A stretch of DNA of 46,499 bases, taken from positions 1 to 46,499 of the IMG/VR virus record IMGVR_UViG_3300028559_001225. One strand, written 5' to 3'. This stretch comes from a virus. Below, piece by piece: positions 18,409 to 27,172 of the stretch (positions are counted from its first letter, which is position 1; every line of letters starts with the position of its first letter). The notes under the pieces were generated by a model. It saw only the letters and a program-made list of their open reading frames with translations. It made no database searches and was not told where the DNA came from. Position numbers and translations under genes: made by a program.

Positions 18409-19083
18409 CTTACCCCCATCGAAAACAATATTTTTAGAATAATCAATTTTTGAATTTAAAGATTCTGAGTATATTGGATTATCATTTTCATCATAGCCAT
18501 TTCCACAGAAACAATACTTATTAATTAAATTATTTCTACTTTGTGAGAACCAACCACTTATAAATGTATGTGATAAACAACTAGAGCTGTATCTTGGATA
18601 TACATAATCTCTAAGAAAGATTTGATCGCTCAGATAGTATTGATGTTTGAATTTAAAGTCCTGCATTATTTTATACAAGGATTCATGCAATCTTCCTTTA
18701 AATCCAAAAAGTCCAGCCATTATGGGAAATTGAAAATGAGCCTCATGATCTTTAATTGTGTGTAAAAGAGCATCACTATTTAGCCATTCTTCAACAGCCA
18801 TTACCTCTCTTAAAGTTATTCTATCATCAGAATCTCTAATTATTGTTATATTATTATCGTCTTCAAAGAGGGGGTCAAACCTCCAAAATGGCCCCCAACT
18901 GCTTTCATTAACTTCTATTACTCTTACATTATCATTTATATTATCTAATAAACTTAAATTATTTGTATAAATTCTAATTTGCCAATCTGGATAGTTTTTT
19001 TGAGCTAACTCAGCTTGCCTCTGTGCCCCTACAAAATACTTAATATCAGTTCCAAATGCAGACATTGAAATAATTTTATTCAT
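18397..19083 (-). CDS. Glycosyltransferase-like protein, last gene of the glycan operon
   Basis: 228 residues. The pattern YFVGAQRQAELAQKNYPDW, then WGPFWRF, IIRDSDDRITLRE (DSDD near residue 82, a likely metal/nucleotide-sugar site) and LSDQIFLRDYVYP belongs to a recurrent but uncharacterised glycosyltransferase-like family in bacterial surface-polysaccharide loci. Donor unknown. It ends inside the gmd promoter, so it is the last gene of the operon starting at 27929. Confidence 0.7.
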   Translation of the reverse strand: MNKIISMSAFGTDIKYFVGAQRQAELAQKNYPDWQIRIYTNNLSLLDNINDNVRVIEVNESSWGPFWRFDPLFEDDNNITIIRDSDDRITLREVMAVEEWLNSDALLHTIKDHEAHFQFPIMAGLFGFKGRLHESLYKIMQDFKFKHQYYLSDQIFLRDYVYPRYSSSCLSHTFISGWFSQSRNNLINKYCFCGNGYDENDNPIYSESLNSKIDYSKNIVFDGGKLTE

Positions 19084-19095
19084 AATATCACTTCT

Positions 19096-20037
19096 TTACC
19101 AAATAAATTTTTCTTTATTAAATTCCACTATTCTTTTTAATTCATCATCAAAATTTGCATTGGGCTGCCACCCCAGATTTCTTAGCTTATCATCATTGAT
19201 TGAGTATCTGACATCTTGGCCAGGCCTTGTATAATTAAAATCTAAATATTTTTCAAAATTATTATCATTTAAATAAAAGTATATTAATTTTTCTAAAACA
19301 TTTATATTCTTATCTTCATAATTGCCACCAATATTAAAAATTTCATTTACAACTTCAGATTCAATAATACGAATAATGGCTTGGGCAGTATCTTTAACAT
19401 GAAGCCAAGTGCGCATTGGTTGACCTTGCTCATGAACAGGAATTTTTCTTCCTAATGAAATATATTTGCAAGATTTTGGAATCAATTTCTCTGGATTTTG
19501 TCGGATGCCATAATTATTTGATGGGCGCACGATAACATAAGGAACTTTATATGTTCTGGCCCAGGCTAGTACTAACATATCTGCGGATGCCTTTGTTGCT
19601 GAGTATGGGTTGGAAGGTTTCAACAAATCAGTTTCCACATGGGCACTTCCTATATTGTCTCCATAAACTTCGTCTGTACTAAAATGTAGCAATGTGGGCA
19701 TCTTATATCTATGTTTATTTTTTATAAGTTGCAATAAATTATGAACTCCATTGACATTTGTTTTTATGAATTCAACTGAGTCTTCGATCGAATTATCAAC
19801 ATGGGTTTCTGCAGCTGTATTTATTATATAATCACAGTCATATAAAAATTGAAGGTCATTTATATCTGATTTTATAAATTTAAATGAATCATTTTGTGAA
19901 AATTTTTCTATTAAATCTTCATGGGCCGCATACGTTACTTTATCAACACCTATAACTTTCCATCCTTTTTCTAAGCACATTTCTGTTATATGAGAGCCAA
20001 TGAAGCCGAGGCAGCCAGTAATATAAACTACTTTCAT
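19096..20037 (-). CDS. rmlB: NDP-glucose 4,6-dehydratase (RmlB-like)
   Basis: 313 residues. ITGCLGFIGSH cofactor loop, VDKVTYAA, NTAAETHVDNSI, HFSTDEVYGD and YSATKASADML (catalytic Tyr/Lys) are diagnostic of dTDP-glucose 4,6-dehydratases. The product is a 4-keto-6-deoxy sugar, the entry point to rhamnose and dideoxysugars. No nucleotidylyltransferase RmlA or epimerase RmlC is visible, so host substrate pools must be used. True nucleotide preference (dTDP, UDP or CDP) cannot be read by eye; this matters because the E1-like enzyme at 21964 classically uses CDP-sugars. It overlaps the upstream reductase by ATGA. Confidence 0.9.
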   Translation of the reverse strand: MKVVYITGCLGFIGSHITEMCLEKGWKVIGVDKVTYAAHEDLIEKFSQNDSFKFIKSDINDLQFLYDCDYIINTAAETHVDNSIEDSVEFIKTNVNGVHNLLQLIKNKHRYKMPTLLHFSTDEVYGDNIGSAHVETDLLKPSNPYSATKASADMLVLAWARTYKVPYVIVRPSNNYGIRQNPEKLIPKSCKYISLGRKIPVHEQGQPMRTWLHVKDTAQAIIRIIESEVVNEIFNIGGNYEDKNINVLEKLIYFYLNDNNFEKYLDFNYTRPGQDVRYSINDDKLRNLGWQPNANFDDELKRIVEFNKEKFIW

Positions 20038-20822
20038 ATTATATACTGTTTCATTCCTTCCTCTAAGCCTTGAAACTTAAAATTAAAATTATTAAGAGTT
20101 TCAGAGCAACCTGTGTAGTTTTTATAATCTTCTTCAAATGAAATTTTACATTTTAAATTGTGGAAATTTTTAAAAAAAGTTACGATTTCTTTGAGGGTTT
20201 TCTTTTCTTTATAAACTATATTAACATCTTTTATTTCAGGGGAGTTTTCGATAAAATATTCAAAGATTGGAATTAAATCGCGGGCATAAAAAAAATCAAA
20301 ATGTCTATTTTTAATTATAATCTGATTATCATTTATAATTTTATCAAATAATATATTTTTTGAATTTGAAAAGCAACCAAATAATCGCAATGTATAGAAG
20401 TTATTAGCTGATAAAGATATATTAGATATAATATTTTTACTTAGACCATAATGATCTACTGGTCTAATATATTTTATTTCTATTTCTTTTTTTAAATTAA
20501 TTGAATATCTTCTATCATATTCTGCACCAGAACCTAAATTTATAAGTTTGCCAAATAAATCTCTTTGATAATATAAATTAAAGAAAATATTTAAATTTTG
20601 ATTAAAAGATTCAACATTAAAAACCTTTAAATCTCTTTCAAGACTTCCAGCGCAATTTATAATAATTTCTGGGCTATGCGTCTTTAATAAATTTGTTACT
20701 GAGTTAAAATTAGTTAAATCACACTCTGTTCTTGAAATTGGAACTATATTATATGGTAAATTATTTAATAAAAAACTTCCCAAAAATCCTTTTGAGCCAA
20801 GCAGTAGAATTTTATTTTCCAT
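20034..20822 (-). CDS. NAD-dependent sugar reductase/epimerase (RmlD-like SDR)
   Basis: 262 residues. LLLGSKGFLGSFLL nucleotide-binding loop, ECDLTN, IIINCAG and YGLSKN (active-site Tyr/Lys) mark an extended short-chain dehydrogenase. The overall plan resembles dTDP-4-keto-sugar reductases, a final step in deoxysugar synthesis. Very AT-rich, like its neighbours at 19-26 kb. It probably reduces a keto sugar made by the RmlB-like enzyme encoded next or by the E1/TPP pair upstream. Overlaps the TPP subunit gene by 11 nt. Confidence 0.75.
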   Translation of the reverse strand: MENKILLLGSKGFLGSFLLNNLPYNIVPISRTECDLTNFNSVTNLLKTHSPEIIINCAGSLERDLKVFNVESFNQNLNIFFNLYYQRDLFGKLINLGSGAEYDRRYSINLKKEIEIKYIRPVDHYGLSKNIISNISLSANNFYTLRLFGCFSNSKNILFDKIINDNQIIIKNRHFDFFYARDLIPIFEYFIENSPEIKDVNIVYKEKKTLKEIVTFFKNFHNLKCKISFEEDYKNYTGCSETLNNFNFKFQGLEEGMKQYII

Positions 20823-21345
20823 AATCTGGAAATTCCACTAAGATAGTACTTTTATTTTTATAGTATGCATCTTTATATTCATCTAGTATTTTTTCTGGAT
20901 TTTTCAATTCAACTATATCTATATTCTTACACATCAATCTAAATGCATCAGAGAAATTTCCTTTATGTTGATCTTGTGGGTCAACTGGAATTTCTGACCC
21001 TACCGCAACACGCACTATAACCTTTGGATTATATTCTCCGTCGCTCATGAAATATAGTTTATCTAAATGATTTACAAGTTGATCTGTTGCACAGATAAGG
21101 AAGTTCCATCTTGGAAATACAGAGATTGGGACAAATCCATTTAGCGCCATTCCTACACTAAAGCCTAGTTGAAAATTCTCAGCCACAGGAAATTCTAGTC
21201 TTTTATCATCTGATATTTTTTGCAATGTATCAAACATTCCAGTACCTCCCCATGAAACAGATTGACCAATAAATAAAGTATCGCTTTGCTCGGAGAGCCA
21301 TATCATGGCCTCTTCTAATTTTTCTTTATAATATTGTTGTGTCAA
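20812..21345 (-). CDS. Thiamine-diphosphate enzyme, pyrimidine-domain subunit (E1-beta/transketolase-like, compact)
   Basis: 177 residues, equal to only the pyrimidine (PYR) domain of E1-beta or transketolase (full beta chains are about 325). FIGQSVSWGGTGMFDTL, then PVAENFQLGFSVGMAL with the Glu that activates the cofactor, and FPRWNFLICATDQLVNHLDK fit that family. The C-terminal transketolase domain is absent. It starts at TTG (21345) with AAGGAGG 8 nt before it; TTGA overlaps the alpha gene stop. It should pair with the 206-residue subunit upstream to form one active site. Placement beside an E1-type sugar dehydrase suggests C2-unit transfer onto a sugar. Confidence 0.82.
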   Translation of the reverse strand: MTQQYYKEKLEEAMIWLSEQSDTLFIGQSVSWGGTGMFDTLQKISDDKRLEFPVAENFQLGFSVGMALNGFVPISVFPRWNFLICATDQLVNHLDKLYFMSDGEYNPKVIVRVAVGSEIPVDPQDQHKGNFSDAFRLMCKNIDIVELKNPEKILDEYKDAYYKNKSTILVEFPDYGK

Positions 21346-21962
21346 AACTGTATCCTCCTTCCAGCGCCCGCATGAGGATATTTTGTATTGGTATATTTAT
21401 AATATATTAAATTAGGCTGTTCGACCCAATTTGCTACATTCGGTATATACCATGGCTTATCTCTGCCCCAAATTAAATCTGTTGGAGTAGTAACTGATAG
21501 GCCGTTATCTTCTACGACAAATGTTATGGGCAGGTTATGATTAACTGAGTATTTATATGCTTCATGGAAGGCACCTGTTTCAGCGCTCATATCACCCAGC
21601 CAACACCATACCTTTGAATCTTCTTCTTTTCTTTTTATAGATTCAGCTATTCCAACAGCAATAGATGGAATTCCTCCAACAATAGAAGAGCAGACAATTT
21701 TGTACTCGTTTAAATTCATTACCATACTCTTTCCCTCAACTATTTTTGATAATAATTCGTCTGGGGGTACGCCCTTTAACAGGCATTGATAATGATTTCT
21801 CCAAGTGCAACAAACCCAATCATTTTTTACATCTACTCTTTCAAAGACTTTTTGAATTTGTTGCTCGTTATTATAGTATAAATGTATGGGTGCTTTAATT
21901 TCCGCATTATTAAATTTTTCAGCAACTAAACTTTCAAACTGTATCAAATTTTCTTTATCCAT
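21342..21962 (-). CDS. Thiamine-diphosphate enzyme, pyrophosphate-domain subunit (E1-alpha-like)
   Basis: 206 residues. The thiamine-diphosphate/Mg motif is GDMSAETGAF...VVEDN, the GDG-x(n)-NN signature with D at both ends. IVGGIPSIAVGIAESIKR precedes it as in E1-alpha proteins. Shorter than pyruvate dehydrogenase E1-alpha (about 330), lacking phosphorylation-loop and E2-binding regions, so not a standard dehydrogenase complex. The ATG at 21962 (AGGAG at 8 nt) is chosen over upstream in-frame codons that overlap the dehydrase gene, whose stop lies 1 nt upstream. Confidence 0.85.
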   Translation of the reverse strand: MDKENLIQFESLVAEKFNNAEIKAPIHLYYNNEQQIQKVFERVDVKNDWVCCTWRNHYQCLLKGVPPDELLSKIVEGKSMVMNLNEYKIVCSSIVGGIPSIAVGIAESIKRKEEDSKVWCWLGDMSAETGAFHEAYKYSVNHNLPITFVVEDNGLSVTTPTDLIWGRDKPWYIPNVANWVEQPNLIYYKYTNTKYPHAGAGRRIQF

Positions 21963-21963
21963 T

Positions 21964-23289
21964 TTATATACTCCTAAAAAATTCATCAACACATTGTCCA
22001 ATATAATCAATTTGTTCAGGTGTTATAACGGGACTAGTTCCATGAAAAAATGTATCAAGTGTAACTTTTGTTGCATTTGGGTACTTGTGCAAATCCTTTG
22101 CTATATCAGCATACGCTGGTTGCAACATAATGTTACCTGCAAAATATGGTCTAGTTTGAATTTTTTTATCTTCTAAGAAGTCAATATACTTTGCCCTAGA
22201 AAAAGGTGCTACATCTTTTATAGTAAGTGGAAAAGCAAACCAGCTGGGAACACTGCCATTTGTAGCTTTTGGTAGAAAGAAAAAATCCTCATATTTTTCA
22301 TATATAGCAAAAAGTAAGTTGTAATTTCTAATTCTTAAATTTGTTATTGTTTCTAATTTTTCCAACTGCTGTAATCCCATAGAGGCCTGAAGTTCGATTG
22401 GCTTTAGATTGTATCCAATTTCTTCATATACATATTTATGGTCAAATATTTCATTGGGCATTGATGGTAGCCAGTTGCTAAATCTCTTATTACATGTTCC
22501 ACATTTTAAAGTATTTGCTTTTGGTCCTACGCAATAACAACCACGACCCCATTCTCTAAAACTTCTTAGAATGGTTTCTTGCTCTTTTGTATTACACGAA
22601 ACAAAGCCACCTTCGCCCATTGTAATATGATGTGCGGGATAGAAACTACAGGAGGCCATCTCTCCAAAGCTTCCCAATGGCTTACCTTGAAATGTTGAGC
22701 CAAGTGCATCACAGCAATCTTCTAATAAAATTAAGTTGTATTTTTTTACCAGATCCATGACGCGATTCATATTCGGCGGATTACCTAAAACATGAGCAAA
22801 TGTAATTACTTTAATATCATTTTCTTGTAGAGCTTTTTCAGCTTGATCTAAATCTATATTTAAAGTTTCTAGTTCTATATCTACAAATATAGGTTCAAAT
22901 CCAACTTGTAGAATAGGATTCAATGTTGTGGGAAATCCAGCAACAGGCACAAGAACTTTTGTTCCTTTGGGAAAATTATGTCCATTTTTACTTGTAAGAC
23001 TTGTCATCATGAGTAGATTGGCACTCGATCCACTATTTGTCAGTATTCCATAGCTCTTATCAAAAAATCTAGGAAACTTACTTTCAAATTTTAGAGAATC
23101 TGAACCCATCACCAGCCAACCATTTAATAAACTTTGGACTGCGGCCACATATTCAGAGTGGTCAAAGTACGAACCTGCATAGTTAACATAATCTTTTCCA
23201 GCAGTCCAAGTTTTTGTAGCTTGTTTTTCTTCTATATACTCTTGTATTAAATTTAAAATATTATTTAATTTACTATCTCCAATATGCAT
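21964..23289 (-). CDS. rfbH: E1-type sugar 3-dehydrase (RfbH/AscC/DdhC-like; PMP and [2Fe-2S])
   Basis: 441 residues, aspartate-aminotransferase fold of the DegT/StrS group but with the dehydrase signature. SFYPAHHITMGEGG has His220 where aminotransferases have the PLP lysine, as in Yersinia E1. Cys193, Cys251, Cys253 and Cys266 fall exactly at the iron-sulfur ligand spacing I recall for E1 (C-x57-C-x1-C-x12-C). E1 with a reductase (E3) removes the C3 hydroxyl of 4-keto-6-deoxy sugars, giving 3,6-dideoxyhexoses. No E3 gene is visible. The ATG at 23289 follows GGAGA and overlaps the upstream gene by 17 nt. Sugar nucleotide specificity is not readable. Confidence 0.92.
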   Translation of the reverse strand: MHIGDSKLNNILNLIQEYIEEKQATKTWTAGKDYVNYAGSYFDHSEYVAAVQSLLNGWLVMGSDSLKFESKFPRFFDKSYGILTNSGSSANLLMMTSLTSKNGHNFPKGTKVLVPVAGFPTTLNPILQVGFEPIFVDIELETLNIDLDQAEKALQENDIKVITFAHVLGNPPNMNRVMDLVKKYNLILLEDCCDALGSTFQGKPLGSFGEMASCSFYPAHHITMGEGGFVSCNTKEQETILRSFREWGRGCYCVGPKANTLKCGTCNKRFSNWLPSMPNEIFDHKYVYEEIGYNLKPIELQASMGLQQLEKLETITNLRIRNYNLLFAIYEKYEDFFFLPKATNGSVPSWFAFPLTIKDVAPFSRAKYIDFLEDKKIQTRPYFAGNIMLQPAYADIAKDLHKYPNATKVTLDTFFHGTSPVITPEQIDYIGQCVDEFFRSI

Positions 23290-24187
23290 AATTTGTCTCC
23301 AGAGAACTATATTGATTTTTTCTTTGTGGCTCATCTATTTGCAAAGGATATATCCAATGTTCGTTCATCATTTCGTGCCAACCAAAATAAATTTCATGAT
23401 TCATCCATCTATTACCTTTTATACCAAAAAATAATTGCAATATACCACCTGTTTGAATCCCAACCTTACCATTTTCTTTTGCAAAATTAGCATATAATGC
23501 AGATTGTTGAGATACTGCTGAAAGAAGAATATCGTAGTCATACGTTTGAATTTTGGCTTTTATATATTCAACAGTATCTTCCCATGAGTTACAATTAGGA
23601 TATTGTCTATCATCTAATAAGGGATGAAGTGGCGCTCTAATACAATCCACCAATTCAAAAGGAACTATGTTATTTTTATTCTCACCCCATACTAAATCAA
23701 TCTTTTCCCATTGTCTAAGTATGCTTTCGTAGTGTGGACTTATGACCAGTACCTTTTTGTCCTTCAAATTTTTTGTCCAAGGTTCTTCTGGTTTGCCAAA
23801 TTTTGCCCCAAGAAGAAGACACCCTGGGTCTAACACATGATAACTATCGCCAGTAAAAAAAACTGGCTTATCTTTAAATTTTTCTAAGAATCTATGATTG
23901 TGCCTTAATTCTTCGCCCACATCAACAAAACCTAGAATATCAGATTTTAATGCAGCATCTAAAACTTTTGGCAATACTTTTTGATAAGCATATTCCATTG
24001 TTGGAGGATATATTCCAGCCTCAACAAGAACACTAGTATTCCAAATAGATTCAAAGGGTCTAGCCCCCATATCTTGAAAGGATAAAACATGGCCTACCGT
24101 ATTATCAATTCTTACTATAGAAAAAGATTTATTTTCTTTTATCCAATTTGAAATAAGTGTGTTTATTTCAAAAAAATTATTGCTCAT
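23273..24187 (-). CDS. Putative GT-D fold glycosyltransferase
   Basis: 304 residues. An opening RIDNTVGHVLS, then WNTSVLVEAGIYPP, KSDILGFVDVGEE, FFTGDSYHVLDPG, KKVLVISPHYESI and GKVGIQTGGILQLFFGIKG resemble GT-D type (DUF1792-like) glycosyltransferases, where the first acidic residue binds the donor. Recognition is from general pattern, so moderate. It lies between the GT10 gene (ATGA overlap) and the dehydrase, so it may transfer the unusual deoxysugar. Confidence 0.6.
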   Translation of the reverse strand: MSNNFFEINTLISNWIKENKSFSIVRIDNTVGHVLSFQDMGARPFESIWNTSVLVEAGIYPPTMEYAYQKVLPKVLDAALKSDILGFVDVGEELRHNHRFLEKFKDKPVFFTGDSYHVLDPGCLLLGAKFGKPEEPWTKNLKDKKVLVISPHYESILRQWEKIDLVWGENKNNIVPFELVDCIRAPLHPLLDDRQYPNCNSWEDTVEYIKAKIQTYDYDILLSAVSQQSALYANFAKENGKVGIQTGGILQLFFGIKGNRWMNHEIYFGWHEMMNEHWIYPLQIDEPQRKNQYSSLETNYAYWR

Positions 24188-25047
24188 ATAATACCTCTTG
24201 AGATTAAAATTTTCCTTAAAAAGTCATATAGAGGGCCTAGTGTTGGCATATCGTCAAATACAAATTCACGAACAATTCTTGCGAATGAATCTTTATTTTT
24301 TTCAAGATAGTCTATATATTTATAAAAATTTTCTAAATCTAAAAAATTTTTATAATTTATAAAGCTCAAACTATTGAAATCTTTTCTCACAGAATCGTGT
24401 CCAAAATATAGTGGAACTGTACCAGCAACTTTAGCCTCAAGAACCTTTTCTGTTATATAGCCATTTGAAAGTGCATTTTCAAAGCAAATATTGAATCTAA
24501 AATTTTTCAACAATTCAATTTTGGAACCCGCAAATGGATTGTTAAATACAGAGCCAAATCCATATACAGGTTTATACTGATTCAATTTATTTGCAACTTC
24601 TAATCTATTGGGAACAGGATTACCAATAACAATGCTACAAAAGTATGGTCTATTCCAAACCTCATCCACATCCCATTGATACAATAGGTCAGACTTCTTT
24701 ATTTCTGCATGAATAAAATTAGGCTCATCCCACCAATTAATATATAAATACCAATGAGGAAGTCTAAAGTTTCTTCCATCGTGTGTATCAAAGTCAAAAG
24801 ATAAAGAGTAGTCATAGTTAATTAGATTAGGAGATTTATTTTCACCTGTATAAAATATTTTTATTGCCTTGTCATTTTTTACAGATTCAATTCTTTTTCC
24901 GAATGTAGCACCAAGTATTAAATCTGCTTCTTCTGGAGAGGAATTAAAGTTAATCTCTTTATCATTCAATAAGTCTTTAAAAACTAGATTAAACCAGTTA
25001 GAATGTACATCGAAGCCTGGCCACATATCAATATAAGAGATGTTCAT
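24184..25047 (-). CDS. GT10-family (alpha-1,3) fucosyltransferase
   Basis: 287 residues. The C-terminal GDP-fucose motif FNICFENALSNGYITEKVLE followed by AGTVPLYFG and FNSLSFINYKNF is the GT10 signature. The N-terminal acceptor domain is short, as in bacterial enzymes. It matches the gmd-fcl pair downstream, which makes its donor GDP-L-fucose, so synthesis and transfer of fucose are both phage-encoded. The ATG at 25047 is chosen over 25059 because GGAGG lies 5 nt before it. Confidence 0.88.
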   Translation of the reverse strand: MNISYIDMWPGFDVHSNWFNLVFKDLLNDKEINFNSSPEEADLILGATFGKRIESVKNDKAIKIFYTGENKSPNLINYDYSLSFDFDTHDGRNFRLPHWYLYINWWDEPNFIHAEIKKSDLLYQWDVDEVWNRPYFCSIVIGNPVPNRLEVANKLNQYKPVYGFGSVFNNPFAGSKIELLKNFRFNICFENALSNGYITEKVLEAKVAGTVPLYFGHDSVRKDFNSLSFINYKNFLDLENFYKYIDYLEKNKDSFARIVREFVFDDMPTLGPLYDFLRKILISRGII

Positions 25048-25048
25048 T

Positions 25049-25759
25049 TTAACCTCCAAAATAATGGACTAATTCATCTTTATAAAATCTTATAGTATGA
25101 ATAGTGGTTTGTAAGTTCTGATCGCACTTTTCAATAAGATATTGCATTTCTTTATATGCTTCTTCTTGTGCATAACCAGTGCCTTGGGGGTGCTGAACTG
25201 TATAATTATAATCTCTTATAACCAATCTTTTTTGTAAAAAAGAATTGGCACATAATAAAAGATCGAGGCCCCAACCATATTTTAAATGAGTTAATTGTGG
25301 CACAGCATTTTTCAAAATACTTAATACATCTTTATGTATCATCCATACTGTACAGTCTGGATTTGATACAACTTTTAAATTCTCGTATTGTTTGAATTGT
25401 ATTGTATTTACATCTGCATTATTTGCGCTGTACCAAGTATAGTCTACGTTGGGCGCATAAATACCCCATCCAAATTCATCAAAATATTTTATTCCATCTT
25501 TTACTAAATCCTGCCACTTATCAAAAGTAATATCACCTTGAATATGAAAAAATATATCTCCATCAAATAATTCAATTGCTTTTAAAAATTGATGAGCAAA
25601 GTAAGATTCTTCACCTATATTTACCCATTCGTCTTTTTTATTATTATCATCGCTATTTATGACAGTTACCTTATCAAAAATATTCTTTAAATCAGATTCA
25701 ATTTTACAAGTTTTTTCATATTGGCCTCGCCAATTAAATATAAAAGGTTGTATGTTCAT
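25049..25759 (-). CDS. Glycosyltransferase (GT-A/GT2-like)
   Basis: 236 residues. DGDIFFHIQGDITFDKW contains the likely donor-binding acidic site near residue 85-95; CTVWMIHKDVL and KYGWGLDLLLCANSF follow as acceptor-side motifs seen in GT2-like enzymes. ATG 25759 follows GGAGA at 5 nt and lies 2 nt after the upstream gene. Donor unknown. Confidence 0.7.
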   Translation of the reverse strand: MNIQPFIFNWRGQYEKTCKIESDLKNIFDKVTVINSDDNNKKDEWVNIGEESYFAHQFLKAIELFDGDIFFHIQGDITFDKWQDLVKDGIKYFDEFGWGIYAPNVDYTWYSANNADVNTIQFKQYENLKVVSNPDCTVWMIHKDVLSILKNAVPQLTHLKYGWGLDLLLCANSFLQKRLVIRDYNYTVQHPQGTGYAQEEAYKEMQYLIEKCDQNLQTTIHTIRFYKDELVHYFGG

Positions 25760-25761
25760 GT

Positions 25762-26457
25762 TTATCTCCAAGGCACTTGTAAGTTATAGGGATTTCCATA
25801 TTGAACAGAGCTTTCATTTCCAATAACTTGCGAGCCTTGAATTGCGATTGGGGGCTCAAGCCAAAATACTGCAACTTTATTATTTCTTACTGCATTTGTA
25901 AATTCTTCATCAATAGGTAATTTAATTTGCTTCAAGTTCTCATGAAAATGTTTTATAGCTGTTCGATTGAATATTAGACTATCAGCGCATCTAAATTGAT
26001 CAACTGGGGATAATATAACTTGCTGACCATCTGACTGCAATCTAAGCCCCATACCACAACCAATAGAAATGCAATTAAAGTCAACGTCTTGGACTGTCCT
26101 CATAATTTCATTCATAATTAAAATAAAATTAGGGTGAAGAATTACATCACTTTCTAAAATTAAAATTTTATCATAGCTCTTATTATATGCATCTTCAAAT
26201 ACCTTTAAAAAATTTATTGCAATAGAAGCTTCTGAATTTCTAATTGGGTAGCCAGTTCTCCATGGATATAATGATTCTAATGTCCCATCTCTTACTACGT
26301 ATTGATTTACTTCATCTTCTGATAGCTCAGTGCCCCATTTATAAAACTCAATGCTGCCTTTTATACTATTAGTTGATAGCCAATTAGCCCAATTATCGTA
26401 TCGTTCTTTTTCAAATTTTTCAGAACAAATTATATAAACCCAATCTAGATTAATCAT
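25762..26457 (-). CDS. Glycosyltransferase, family-25-like
   Basis: 231 residues. SEASIAINFLKVFEDAY followed by DKILILESDVILHPNF (acidic donor site near 100) and later CADSLIFNRTAIKHF...LPIDEEF and FWLEPPIAIQGSQ reproduce the order of motifs in GT25 (LPS galactosyltransferase-type) proteins. It starts with ATGA overlap with the nucleotidyltransferase gene. Acceptor probably a polysaccharide or glycoprotein. Confidence 0.78.
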   Translation of the reverse strand: MINLDWVYIICSEKFEKERYDNWANWLSTNSIKGSIEFYKWGTELSEDEVNQYVVRDGTLESLYPWRTGYPIRNSEASIAINFLKVFEDAYNKSYDKILILESDVILHPNFILIMNEIMRTVQDVDFNCISIGCGMGLRLQSDGQQVILSPVDQFRCADSLIFNRTAIKHFHENLKQIKLPIDEEFTNAVRNNKVAVFWLEPPIAIQGSQVIGNESSVQYGNPYNLQVPWR

Positions 26458-26885
26458 TTAGCACTCCATTTCTCCAGAATCCAACTTGAACTATTCTTCT
26501 TGTAGTCTCCACCAACTGCAAACTTAAAAGTTAAATTATCGTCTTTTATTGACATTTCTGGTATATTATCTTTTGTTCGATCGCCACCATTGGCGAATAT
26601 AATGTGCTTAGTTGTAAATAGTTTTCTTACCTTTATAATAGCATCTTTTGCTGAATTATCTGTATCGTCAAAATGTAAAACCAAATCAACCATTCTTAAA
26701 TTAGAAATAACAGATTCTCGCTCATCCCAAGTTAAAAAAGGCTTACCCTTTTTTCGTGTAAGCCATTCATCACTATTTATTCCAACTACTAAAAAGTCTC
26801 CCAATGCTTTTGCCGCATTGAAATAAGCTATATGTCCCGAATGAATAGGGTCAAAACCACCTGTTACAAGAACTATTGTTTTCAT
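26454..26885 (-). CDS. Cytidylyltransferase-fold sugar/alcohol-phosphate nucleotidyltransferase (HldE-C/TagD-like)
   Basis: 143 residues. TGGFDPIHSGHIAYFNAAK has the HxGH active site of this fold, and IIFANGGDRTKDNIPE gives the second nucleotide-binding segment. At this length it resembles the heptose-1-phosphate adenylyltransferase half of HldE or glycerol-3-phosphate cytidylyltransferase. It activates a phosphorylated sugar or polyol for one of the downstream transferases. The exact substrate is not decidable by eye; heptose is attractive because S-layer glycans of some Bacillota contain it. Confidence 0.82.
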   Translation of the reverse strand: MKTIVLVTGGFDPIHSGHIAYFNAAKALGDFLVVGINSDEWLTRKKGKPFLTWDERESVISNLRMVDLVLHFDDTDNSAKDAIIKVRKLFTTKHIIFANGGDRTKDNIPEMSIKDDNLTFKFAVGGDYKKNSSSWILEKWSAK

Positions 26886-27172
26886 TTTGCGTATACCTCA
26901 TTCAGTTTATTACAATAGTTTTGGGCCGACTCTTCATTTAAAAACTCTAGGCGGAGTCCTGCTTGCCCACGAAAAACTTTATCAATATCACATATATAAG
27001 TTTCTCTATTAACTTTAACTTGCTGAGGATAAGCTGTATCAACGAACGCAATCCAATCGAGAGCTTTATTAATTCCTAATAAGTGGGCTTGTAATGTCCA
27101 ATCTTCTTTAAATCTATAATTTTTATTATAGACAATATAAGTTTTATTTTTTAGTTTTTCTATTTGAAACAC
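26882..27172 (-). CDS. Small unknown protein, paralogue of the 40866-41159 gene
   Basis: 96 residues with no known motif. The second half (LDWIAFVDTAYPQQVKV...GLRLEFLNEESAQNYCNKLNEV) aligns by eye with the protein at 40866-41159. It probably starts at GTG 27172 inside the upstream gene; SD weak (GGTGG about 12 nt away). Stop overlaps the nucleotidyltransferase start by ATGA. Confidence 0.7.
   Translation of the reverse strand: MFQIEKLKNKTYIVYNKNYRFKEDWTLQAHLLGINKALDWIAFVDTAYPQQVKVNRETYICDIDKVFRGQAGLRLEFLNEESAQNYCNKLNEVYAK

Noticed and set aside
21964-23289. Calling the DegT-like gene a sugar aminotransferase
   Set aside because: The PLP lysine is replaced by His220 and four cysteines match E1 dehydrase iron-sulfur ligands, so amino transfer is unlikely.
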